From Treponema sp. UBA937 (GTDB taxonomy: Bacteria; Spirochaetota; Spirochaetia; Treponematales; Breznakiellaceae), in NCBI GenBank assembly GCA_002293455.1, contig DBDH01000096.1, positions 5,080 to 13,045 of the forward strand: a DNA stretch of 7,966 nucleotides. The letters run 5' to 3'. Positions 1 to 5,413 of this stretch are shown piece by piece (the stretch's first letter is position 1; every line of letters starts with the position of its first letter). The notes below the pieces were generated by a model that ran no database searches, was not told the DNA's origin, and saw only the letters and a program-made list of their open reading frames with translations. The translations under genes and the position numbers were made by a program.

Positions 1-2
1 TG

Positions 3-20
3 GAGTTTTGCAACAGCCTC
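3..20. repeat. Left copy of an inverted repeat found at both window ends
   Basis: GAGTTTTGCAACAGCCTC lies at the extreme left. Its inverse, with two mismatches (16/18 identical, the first 13 bases perfect), lies at 7948-7965. The pair reads inward from both edges, the arrangement expected if the ends of two oppositely oriented copies of one mobile element, or of one repeat family, flank the segment. No transposase is visible, so the element body would lie outside the window. The repeat also replaces the expected C-terminus of the mazF-like toxin, which fits an insertion there. The identity of the element is inference. Confidence 0.55.
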
Positions 21-336
21 TATTATTTTCGATTTTTTCAATAATTCTTCGATTAATTTCCGTTATTTTCTCAATAAGCCGTTGTTTGTCTATTACCTCA
101 ATTTATGATAAAACTATCACGGAATCCTTTTTTAAATTTGATTCATTTCTTGTAATAAGTATGTTGCCTGGTGCATCTGCCAATATCATATTTGTTGTCA
201 GCGGAATAACTATCGTTGTATTTATTTTACTGTTATTGAAATAATCATTTTGTATTATTAACACCGGTCGCTTGTATCCTGGCTCACTGCCGAAAGGAAT
301 ACCAAAGTCAGCCCACCATAATTCACCACGCATCAT
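21..336 (-). pseudogene. mazF: MazF/PemK-family toxin, broken by an in-frame stop and 3' truncation
   Basis: The reading frame starts at 336 with MMRGELWWADFGIP and carries the family hallmarks of MazF endoribonucleases, which cleave mRNA: the GSEPGYKRPVLIIQN strand with the conserved Arg (R23), IPLTTN with the conserved Thr (T47/T48), and APGNILI followed by KKDSVIV. It stops after 77 residues at TAA (105-103), exactly where the family normally has Gln after Ser. The same frame then continues without a shift through IEVIDKQRLIEKITEINRR and IIEKIE, the expected C-terminal helix, to about position 21. A single CAA-to-TAA change therefore explains the stop. Past position 20 the frame encodes GCCKTP from the terminal repeat instead of the usual hydrophobic tail, so the 3' end is probably also lost. 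The start overlaps the antitoxin by 14 bases (11 if the second ATG is used) with no Shine-Dalgarno, implying translational coupling. The 77-aa product keeps the active-site residues but lacks about 35 C-terminal residues and is probably inactive. Confidence 0.8.
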
Positions 337-571
337 CTTTTGTCAGTTTCCTCAACGATTCAAGCCCAACATCCTGTTCTTTTGTGAATTCATCCTGATT
401 TATTTTTTCATACACTTCATTCAATTTTTGGGTTATTATATCCCCGTTGTACTTACCGATATATTCCTCCAACGCAAGAGTAAATAACTTACTTTGAGGA
501 ATTCCCATGTAATGGGCCGTTTGCTCCAACTTTTCAAATAATGTATCAGGAAGAGATATCGCTGTTTCCAT
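323..571 (-). CDS. Ribbon-helix-helix antitoxin of a MazEF-like module
   Basis: This 82-aa protein begins METAISLP and has the layout of MetJ/Arc (CopG-like) antitoxins. A beta strand at residues 2-7 and two helices at about 8-23 and 26-40 form the DNA-binding dimer. An acidic, flexible C-terminus ending LRKLTKDDAW is the part that in this family wraps the MazF toxin. It lies directly upstream of the toxin and overlaps it, the standard antitoxin-first order. The frame is open to a TTG at 607, but that codon sits inside a likely -35 element and has no ribosome site. The ATG at 571 gives the expected domain start, so I chose it. The likely roles are to bind MazF and repress its own promoter. 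It appears intact although its toxin is broken, so it may persist as an orphan antitoxin or repressor. Confidence 0.8.
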   Translation of the reverse strand: METAISLPDTLFEKLEQTAHYMGIPQSKLFTLALEEYIGKYNGDIITQKLNEVYEKINQDEFTKEQDVGLESLRKLTKDDAW

Positions 572-578
572 AGAACAA

Positions 579-607
579 AGTATGACAGCTGGATAAATGC
601 TTGTCAA
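579..607 (-). promoter_or_regulatory. Antitoxin promoter, probably giving a leaderless mRNA
   Basis: On the minus strand, TTGACA (607-602, perfect -35) is followed after 17 bases by CATACT (584-579, 4/6 match to -10). Only 7 bases separate the -10 from the ATG at 571, so initiation would fall at or next to the start codon. The spacer contains the palindrome CAGCTG (591-586). ACAAGC occurs twice as a direct repeat 10 bases apart (614-609 and 604-599) across the -35. These are plausible operator elements for the antitoxin, though their function is inferred. Confidence 0.55.
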
Positions 608-623
608 CGCTTGTTTTTAGCAA

Positions 624-1760
624 TTAGCCCTCATGCCCAAACCGGGACAAATACTCCAAAGCCAATTGATCGTTCGGTTCGATTTCCAGGACCGTTCTGA
701 AAAAGGCGGCGGCTTCATCGTCGTCGCCGTTTTTGAGGGCGAGGATTCCCAGGTTGGAAATGATTTTGATGTTTTCCGGTTCTTCGTACAGCGCGGCTTC
801 CAGTTCTTTACGGGCGGCTTTAAGATCACCCATTTCCATGAGGCAGATGGCAAGTTCGTTACGGGTATCGCTGTTTCCGCCGCCCAGTTCGACGGCTTTC
901 CGGAAAGACGCGGCGCCGTCTTCCCAGCGTTCCATGCGCCGGAGCCCCCAGCCTAGCAGGAACCAGCCGTTCCATACTTCCGGATAGCGTTCCAAAAAAA
1001 GCCGGACTTTTTGAATGCCGTCTATTTCATTTCCCATGCGGATAAAATCATACGCTTCGCGGAATTGTTCGTCGTTGAGGTTTCGGCTTTCAATTTCATG
1101 GATAATCGATTGAGCTTTTTCCCGTTTTTCTTCATCATCCGCTAAAGGAATATACGCCTTAAAACACGCGAGCGCTTTATCAAAATTCCTCCGCTTCATA
1201 TAGAAGAATCCCGCGTTAAAAAAACCATTTGCGAAGGGCGGTTCAAAAGACAGCAGTTCCTTGTAAGCCGAATGAGCCCGTTCGTATTCCTGTTCCGCGG
1301 CCTCTTCCTGCCCGGCGTTTTCCAGAACTTCCGCCCTGTTCTCCAGAACAAGCGCAATGTTGAACATGATTACCGGCGACTCCGGAAAAAGTCCGCGCAG
1401 GGCGGCAAAGATTTCGAGGGCAATATCAAAATCACGGTTTTTCGCTTTGAGGATGGCTGCTTCCGTAAATTCGTTAAAAATATCCGGCCTTACCGATAAA
1501 ACAAACCTGCGGTAATACGCGGCATCTTCGGCAAAAGGGTCCTGGGCAATTTCCCGGATCATCCCGGAAAGAATCATCTCCCAGGAAAGATTTTCCAGGT
1601 CCAGTGTTTCCGCGTCCGGCGGAAGCTCCACCGGGATGGGAATTTGAGGATCGATGGAAAAACCGCTTTTCGATTCTGTTTCAACTTTTCCCCGAAGTGA
1701 TTCGGGAACCGACAGATAAACGATTCTGGGCAAGAGCCTTGTATTATTTTTCGTTTCCAT
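624..1760 (-). CDS. TPR-repeat protein, operon partner of the PilZ protein
   Basis: This 378-aa protein has no signal peptide or membrane segment and is presumably cytoplasmic. After an acidic, proline-rich N-terminus (about residues 1-75) it is a run of helical pairs with TPR character: about 98-128, 129-174 (with an inserted acidic stretch), 178-207, 235-260, 264-294, 298-329 and 332-362. Repeats such as GWGLRRMERWEDGAASFRKA and FFNAGFFYMKRRNFDKALAC show the G-Y/F-A spacing of the motif. TPR arrays are protein-binding scaffolds, so no catalytic role is expected and the partner is unknown. The ATG lies inside the end of the PilZ gene (17-base overlap) with only a weak upstream purine patch, so translation is probably coupled to PilZ. 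The 3' part is strongly GC-rich (about 70% around 900-960), in sharp contrast to the adjacent toxin-antitoxin DNA. No terminator is evident after the stop. Confidence 0.85.
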   Translation of the reverse strand: METKNNTRLLPRIVYLSVPESLRGKVETESKSGFSIDPQIPIPVELPPDAETLDLENLSWEMILSGMIREIAQDPFAEDAAYYRRFVLSVRPDIFNEFTEAAILKAKNRDFDIALEIFAALRGLFPESPVIMFNIALVLENRAEVLENAGQEEAAEQEYERAHSAYKELLSFEPPFANGFFNAGFFYMKRRNFDKALACFKAYIPLADDEEKREKAQSIIHEIESRNLNDEQFREAYDFIRMGNEIDGIQKVRLFLERYPEVWNGWFLLGWGLRRMERWEDGAASFRKAVELGGGNSDTRNELAICLMEMGDLKAARKELEAALYEEPENIKIISNLGILALKNGDDDEAAAFFRTVLEIEPNDQLALEYLSRFGHEG

Positions 1761-2589
1761 TCTGTTCCGTGTTTTGGTCTGTACGTGATTCTACTCTGAC
1801 CTGACCCAAAAAATCATTTATTCTCATCTTAAAACCCATAGGGACAAGTTTTTCATCAAACTGGATTCCCAAAGCGATAAGTTCCTTTCTTCCTTCCACA
1901 TCTTCCGCGCGGATAAACTTTCCCGAAATCAAAAAAGCTTCCCGAGGATCATCAAAATCCAGCCTGAGAGCCACCTCTTTATTAACGAGGAACTTGGAAA
2001 CGCCCATCATGATAACCTTTGCCCCGGAAAACGAAATGTCCCGGAGGATGCAGCGGCGGGGGACCTTTTGTATAAAAACAGCCGTATTGTTGGAATCCAC
2101 ATGCAGGCGCCTCATACTTTCCGGCGTTATGATAATGCGTTCGTCCCTTCTTTTTGTTGAATTAACATTCGCGTCCAGCATCCGTCCCATGATTTCGATA
2201 AGATCATCCGGCGGCCGCTGCGTAAATTGAAGGTTAAAAACCGCCATATCTTTGGATTCGCCGTAAGGAGAATATCCCATACATTTGGCCGATACAAAAA
2301 AGGTTAACGGCGCGCCTTTATCATTGCTTTTGAAGCAGAAACGGAGGCTTATCATATTATTAGCCTGCTGAAGTTTTATGAGCAGACCGGATTTTACATT
2401 TGAAACAACCTTCGCGCCGACAAAAGATGATGCAAAAATTACACAAGGCCAAAAGTCACTTACGCATTTCAGAAAGACTTGCTGCGGTATCAGACCTGTA
2501 ACCTGAATAATTTCTTTTGTATATGTGACATCGATTGTTTTATACCGCTCATATAAATTGACCAGTTTTTGACTCGTTAACAAACCCAT
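1744..2589 (-). CDS. PilZ-domain c-di-GMP-binding protein, spirochaetal type
   Basis: This 281-aa soluble protein has a PilZ domain in its C-terminal half (about 143-262). Both c-di-GMP-binding signatures are present: RxxxR as R147-R151 (RRDER) and DxSxxG as D184-I-S-F-S-G189, followed by the strand pattern of the barrel (KVIMMGVSKFLV, VALRLDFDD, FLISGKFIRAED). Residues 1-140 form a conserved-looking, partly beta N-terminal domain that I associate with treponemal PilZ proteins and that resembles YcgR-like architecture. The likely job is to sense c-di-GMP and alter a partner protein, possibly in motility; the target is not visible here. It heads an operon with the TPR gene, which overlaps its last 17 bases. 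The start is uncertain by two codons. The ATG at 2589 has AGGG only 2 bases away, too close for a Shine-Dalgarno, and TTG at 2583 would be 8 bases from it. A -10 element 7 bases before the ATG instead suggests a leaderless start. Confidence 0.88.
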   Translation of the reverse strand: MGLLTSQKLVNLYERYKTIDVTYTKEIIQVTGLIPQQVFLKCVSDFWPCVIFASSFVGAKVVSNVKSGLLIKLQQANNMISLRFCFKSNDKGAPLTFFVSAKCMGYSPYGESKDMAVFNLQFTQRPPDDLIEIMGRMLDANVNSTKRRDERIIITPESMRRLHVDSNNTAVFIQKVPRRCILRDISFSGAKVIMMGVSKFLVNKEVALRLDFDDPREAFLISGKFIRAEDVEGRKELIALGIQFDEKLVPMGFKMRINDFLGQVRVESRTDQNTEQNGNEK

Positions 2590-2596
2590 TTCCCTA

Positions 2597-2626
2597 ACTA
2601 TAGATTGCTTTGAGGCTGTCCGTCAA
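2597..2626 (-). promoter_or_regulatory. Promoter of the PilZ-TPR operon
   Basis: On the minus strand, TTGACG (2626-2621, 5/6) and TATAGT (2602-2597, 5/6) are separated by 18 bases. The -10 ends 7 bases before the ATG at 2589, which predicts a transcript beginning at or within a base or two of the start codon. GATTGCT (2603-2609) and AGCAATC (2647-2653) form an inverted repeat enclosing the -35 region, which could be an operator or chance. The gap to the upstream phosphoesterase gene is only 76 bases, so read-through is also possible. Confidence 0.55.
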
Positions 2627-2665
2627 TGGAAAAATCCAATGTGTACAGCAATCTTTCTGCTTTCC

Positions 2666-3412
2666 TCAATACGGCCACAATCCCGCTTGATCCATCAATT
2701 TCCGGGTGTTTGTTTTATCGTAACGGACTTGTTTAAACTGCCAATTACCGGATTCCGGATCGAATAAAGCATATTGGGCATAATCAAAGCGGCTGTTCTT
2801 ATCATTCCGCTCTTGAATCGATCTTGGGAAACCCACACTCCCCGGATTTATCATCATCCTCCTGCCGCTATTCTTTGTTTTCAGGCTGAGATTTGTTTTT
2901 CCGAATGCAATTTCCAGCTGAGTTTTTGTGCCTTCCGCGGAAACCGCAGCAAAATAGGATGGTACATGAGTATGACCAAAGAAAGCCAGGGAAAAATCGG
3001 CGCCCGCAAAAGCAATAATAGCGTCGAGTCCAGAAAAGATATATCCCCAAACGGGATTATCCGGGCTTCCGTGGGAAAGAGAAATATCGTTGTAACGAGC
3101 TGCCGATTCCAATGAAGCAAGATACATCATCCGGTCAGCATCGAGTTGATTTTGCGTCCATTTTGCGGAATGTTTTGCCCGGGCTGAAAAATCATGCGAA
3201 CTGATTTTATTACATACTACAAGCTCATGATTCCCCGCGAGGCTGATCTCCGCTTTTTCCGCGATAATATCGATGCATTCACAGGGACAGGGACCGTATC
3301 CAACTATATCCCCCAGCGAAATAAGTATATCGTACTTATTTTTCGCGTGGTTCAATACGCAGTTCAGAGCGTCAATATTTCCGTGAATATCCGATAGAAT
3401 TAAGATTCGCAT
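2666..3412 (-). CDS. Calcineurin-like metallophosphoesterase (YfcE/MJ0936 type)
   Basis: This 248-aa protein carries the full set of two-metal phosphoesterase motifs: DIHGN (D8, H10), GDIVGYGP (G34, D35), GNHE (N61, H62), SHGS (H114) and GHTH (H147, H149). These residues coordinate the dinuclear metal centre and activate the attacking water. The DIVGYGP plus NPGSVGFPR combination is typical of the small bacterial phosphodiesterase group that includes YfcE and MJ0936. Such enzymes hydrolyse model phosphodiesters, and the natural substrate is usually unknown. There is no signal peptide, so it is cytoplasmic. It is transcribed away from the 195-aa gene at 3514 and toward the PilZ operon 76 bases downstream. 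A link to cyclic nucleotide turnover is tempting given the PilZ neighbour, but nothing in the sequence supports it. No Shine-Dalgarno precedes the ATG. Confidence 0.9.
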   Translation of the reverse strand: MRILILSDIHGNIDALNCVLNHAKNKYDILISLGDIVGYGPCPCECIDIIAEKAEISLAGNHELVVCNKISSHDFSARAKHSAKWTQNQLDADRMMYLASLESAARYNDISLSHGSPDNPVWGYIFSGLDAIIAFAGADFSLAFFGHTHVPSYFAAVSAEGTKTQLEIAFGKTNLSLKTKNSGRRMMINPGSVGFPRSIQERNDKNSRFDYAQYALFDPESGNWQFKQVRYDKTNTRKLMDQAGLWPY

Positions 3413-3420
3413 TATGGTAC

Positions 3421-3426
3421 TTTATA
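3421..3426 (-). promoter_or_regulatory. -10 element close to the phosphoesterase start
   Basis: TATAAA (3426-3421, 5/6 to consensus) on the minus strand ends 8 bases before the ATG at 3412. No Shine-Dalgarno is present between them, so a leaderless transcript is likely if this element is used. No good -35 lies at the right distance. TTGATG (3454-3449) would instead pair with TAGTAT (3431-3426) at 17 bases, giving a leader of only a few bases. Several overlapping AT-rich hexamers make the exact choice uncertain. Confidence 0.4.
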
Positions 3427-3474
3427 TACTATACTTGTTGGAAAGATACATCAAGAGTTGTTTACTAATATTTT

Positions 3475-3480
3475 TACAAT
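3475..3480 (+). promoter_or_regulatory. Possible -10 element for the 195-aa protein gene
   Basis: TACAAT (5/6 to consensus) lies 33 bases before the GTG start at 3514 on the plus strand, within the 101-base divergent intergenic region. No convincing -35 is present at 16-18 bases upstream, so this is a weak call. Confidence 0.25.
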
Positions 3481-3513
3481 CTTTCTAATGGACATTGCCG
3501 GAGAATACATACC

Positions 3514-4101
3514 GTGGCGAAAAAGAAATCGTCTTTTGCCGAAATGCTGTCTGACCGCTTTACCGATGTTTGGAAATTACTTTCAGATACTTCCTCGTTT
3601 CTTAGCCGTACACCGGAATTTCATCTTTACGAAAAACAGCTTCGTTCTTGGAGAGCCCTGCTCCAGACGCAAAACAATCCTGATACAGCGCAGAAAATCC
3701 GGAAAGAAATTACCGATTTACGAAAAGCGCTCCGCTTTCAGGGCTATGATCTGAGCCTGAGTACGCAGATTTTAACGGTTGATCGCTTCCGCAACGATGC
3801 CAGTCTGCAAGACGGTTTTAAAAGAGTTGTCATTTTTCTCACCAATTCCGGAATTCTTTGGCTGAGCGGTGATGAAAATCATATCACCCTTGCGGAATAT
3901 CTTGAAGCGAGAATTCGGAATCATCTTGCGGACGATCATATCAGAATCCTGGGGAAACATTACCTCTGGTACCGCCGCCGGGGAAACGAACTTGTATTAT
4001 CCGGCTCCGATACGGAAACGAAAGAAGATTTTGAACACTTAAAAGCTATGGCCAACGCGAACAGCTTATTTCTGCTCGGTCAGTTGAAGAATTTAAAATA
4101 G
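3514..4101 (+). CDS. Conserved-looking 195-aa protein of unknown function
   Basis: I do not recognise a family. The frame begins at GTG (MAKKKSSFAEML). GGAG at 3500-3503, 10 bases upstream, is a reasonable Shine-Dalgarno and decides the start. The protein is soluble and basic. An N-terminal helical region (about 5-75) includes a charged heptad-like stretch, QKIRKEITDLRKALR. A mixed alpha/beta part follows, with KRVVIFLTNSGILWLSG (about 103-119) and HYLWYRRRGNELVLSG (about 148-163) as likely beta hairpins. No catalytic motif, cysteine pair or metal site is apparent. It is divergent from the phosphoesterase gene with about 100 bases between, so the two could share control. It is separated from the downstream hydrolase by 193 bases with a separate promoter candidate. 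Composition resembles the neighbouring core genes, so a genuine, lineage-restricted gene is likely. Confidence 0.75.
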   Translation: MAKKKSSFAEMLSDRFTDVWKLLSDTSSFLSRTPEFHLYEKQLRSWRALLQTQNNPDTAQKIRKEITDLRKALRFQGYDLSLSTQILTVDRFRNDASLQDGFKRVVIFLTNSGILWLSGDENHITLAEYLEARIRNHLADDHIRILGKHYLWYRRRGNELVLSGSDTETKEDFEHLKAMANANSLFLLGQLKNLK

Positions 4102-4144
4102 TTGAGCTTCAGCAAAACTTCCGGAAGAATTTTTTCTTTTCCCG

Positions 4145-4173
4145 TTGCTTTCTTTTTTTATTATTGATATATT
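4145..4173 (+). promoter_or_regulatory. Promoter of the S33 hydrolase gene (extended -10)
   Basis: TTGCTT (4145-4150, weak -35) and TATATT (4168-4173, 5/6) are 17 bases apart. TG at 4165-4166, one base before the hexamer, makes an extended -10. Initiation near 4180 would leave a leader of about 115 bases before the ATG at 4295. A second hexamer, TACAAT (4182-4187), is nearby but lacks a -35 at normal spacing. Confidence 0.4.
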
Positions 4174-4209
4174 CGAAACGATACAATGTCTTGTTAAAGA
4201 ATTGTGTCA

Positions 4210-4254
4210 AACAGGACGGTGTGCCTGTTGGGATTGCTCTAAAAAAGAGGATCC
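4210..4254 (+). promoter_or_regulatory. Two tandem stem-loops in the hydrolase leader
   Basis: Hairpin 1 pairs AACAGG (4210-4215) with CCTGTT (4224-4229), six perfect pairs with an 8-base loop. Hairpin 2 begins one base later. It pairs GGAT (4231-4234) with ATCC (4251-4254) and, inside that, CTCT (4237-4240) with AGAG (4246-4249) around an A5 loop, with a small internal mismatch. No U-run follows, so they are not a standard terminator. I recognise no known riboswitch class. The leader also contains no credible coding start. Confidence 0.35.
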
Positions 4255-4282
4255 TTCATTTACCGAGCCTTTAAGGTCGGAA

Positions 4283-4288
4283 AAGGAG
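4283..4288 (+). promoter_or_regulatory. Shine-Dalgarno site fixing the hydrolase start
   Basis: AAGGAG lies 6 bases before the ATG at 4295, an optimal ribosome site. It rules out the in-frame ATG-type start 50 codons upstream (4145), whose added sequence is Cys-rich and unlike a protein N-terminus for this family. Confidence 0.85.
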
Positions 4289-4294
4289 CTTTGT

Positions 4295-5389
4295 ATGAAA
4301 AGCGTTTTCAAAATCATTGAAACTATTGTTTTATTGGTGGTTGTTGCTGTGCTTGTCAGCCTCGCCGTTATCGCGGCAAACAGTCCGGGCAAGCTGCCTT
4401 CTCTGAAAGATTCACAGGGAAATGAAATTGCGGGTTCACTGGCCGAAAAACAATTTGTTGAAATCGGCGGAATACAGCAGGGTTTTTTCCTGCGTTCCGA
4501 AAATCCGGAAAATCCTGTTCTTCTTTTTCTGCACGGCGGACCGGGCAGTCCTGAATTCCCTATGTTGTATAATTACGAAACATCTGCGCGATTGGAAAAA
4601 TACTTTACGGTTTGTTACTGGGACCAGCGCGGCGCGGGAATGACTTTCAGCCGTTCGACAGATCCATCCACAATGACGCTTGATCAAATGATAGAAGACA
4701 CCCGCCAAATGACCGAGTATCTTAAGCAGAGATTTAACCAGAAAAAAATATATTTGATGGGGCATTCTTGGGGTTCGTTCCTTGGGATAAAAACCATCGA
4801 AAAATATCCTGAACATTATCTGGCTTATTTCGGCATTGGACAGGTAAGTAATCAAATTGCATCTGAAAAAGCGGCTTATGATTACATGCTCCAACACGCA
4901 AAAGAAATAGGGGATACATCGGCAGTCAAGAATTTAGAAAAGTTTGATAAAAACGCTTCTGATTTTCCCAGTCTGGAATATATTTCGACTCTCCGTTCTT
5001 CATTGATGAATAAGTACGGAATTGGCATGATGCATAACAATTTTTCTATGGCAAGTATAGTTAAAGACATAGTCCTTTTTAAAGGCTACACATTTATGGA
5101 AAAAATGAATTTCATTCAGGGTATGCCGTTTTCTCTGAATCATTTGTGGAATGATGTTTTGGCTGTTAACTTGTTTGAAACGTCAACTTCGTTTCAAGTA
5201 CCGGTTTATATCACGCACGGAAAATATGATTACCAAGTGTCTTATGCTTTGGCCCGTGAATATTTTGAAGCAATCGATGCGCCGAAAAAAGCGTTCTTTA
5301 CGTTTGAGAATTCGGCGCATTCCCCCAATGCGGAAGAACCCGAACAATTTGTTCAAATTGTCCGGAATATAATGCTTGAAAACAATTAG
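4295..5389 (+). CDS. Membrane-anchored alpha/beta hydrolase, proline iminopeptidase-like (peptidase S33)
   Basis: This 364-aa protein has one N-terminal hydrophobic segment (about residues 9-28, IVLLVVVAVLVSLAVIAA core) after a short positive stretch (MKSVFK). It should therefore be inserted in the inner membrane with the enzyme domain outside, unless the segment is cleaved. The catalytic domain shows the S33 signatures in order: HGGPGSPE oxyanion region (80-87), YWDQRGAG (108-115), nucleophile elbow GHSWGS with S158, acid D312 in THGKYDYQ, and H342 in NSAHSPNAEEPEQF. The helical cap (about 185-295) sits between strands 6 and 7, as in iminopeptidases. Family members remove N-terminal proline or act on small esters and amides. 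Substrate cannot be read from sequence, and the anchored form may be a general hydrolase rather than a true Pip. The gene stands alone, convergent with the exported transglutaminase-like gene 24 bases downstream, with no obvious terminator between them. Confidence 0.88.
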   Translation: MKSVFKIIETIVLLVVVAVLVSLAVIAANSPGKLPSLKDSQGNEIAGSLAEKQFVEIGGIQQGFFLRSENPENPVLLFLHGGPGSPEFPMLYNYETSARLEKYFTVCYWDQRGAGMTFSRSTDPSTMTLDQMIEDTRQMTEYLKQRFNQKKIYLMGHSWGSFLGIKTIEKYPEHYLAYFGIGQVSNQIASEKAAYDYMLQHAKEIGDTSAVKNLEKFDKNASDFPSLEYISTLRSSLMNKYGIGMMHNNFSMASIVKDIVLFKGYTFMEKMNFIQGMPFSLNHLWNDVLAVNLFETSTSFQVPVYITHGKYDYQVSYALAREYFEAIDAPKKAFFTFENSAHSPNAEEPEQFVQIVRNIMLENN

Positions 5390-5413
5390 ATAACATACCT
5401 TTTGGCAGGCAGC

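Noticed and set aside
572..607. TTG start at 607 for the antitoxin, adding 12 residues
   Set aside because: The TTG is part of a perfect TTGACA -35 with a -10 at 17 bases, there is no ribosome site before it, and the ribbon-helix-helix domain begins right after the ATG at 571.
2612..2619. GAGGCTGT in the PilZ-phosphoesterase gap matches the inner part of the left terminal repeat
   Set aside because: Only 8 bases agree and the following bases differ completely. It overlaps the probable promoter spacer, so chance is more likely than an element remnant.
4118..4140. CTTCCGGAAG palindrome followed by a T-rich run after the 195-aa gene, as a terminator
   Set aside because: The palindrome has no room for a loop and leaves only about 3 pairs around CCGG. 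Alternative stems are 4 pairs, too weak to call a terminator.
4145..4294. N-terminal extension of the hydrolase by 50 codons
   Set aside because: An optimal AAGGAG lies 6 bases before the ATG at 4295, and the signal-anchor then begins correctly. The extension is Cys-rich, covers the promoter and leader, and has no ribosome site.
4436..4897. Open frame of 153 codons on the minus strand inside the hydrolase gene
   Set aside because: It lies wholly opposite a gene with all its catalytic motifs, has no ribosome site, and its translation shows no domain pattern.
5390..5413. Bidirectional terminator between the convergent hydrolase and transglutaminase-like genes
   Set aside because: The 24-base gap has only a 3-pair GGC/GCC stem and no U-run on the proper side.
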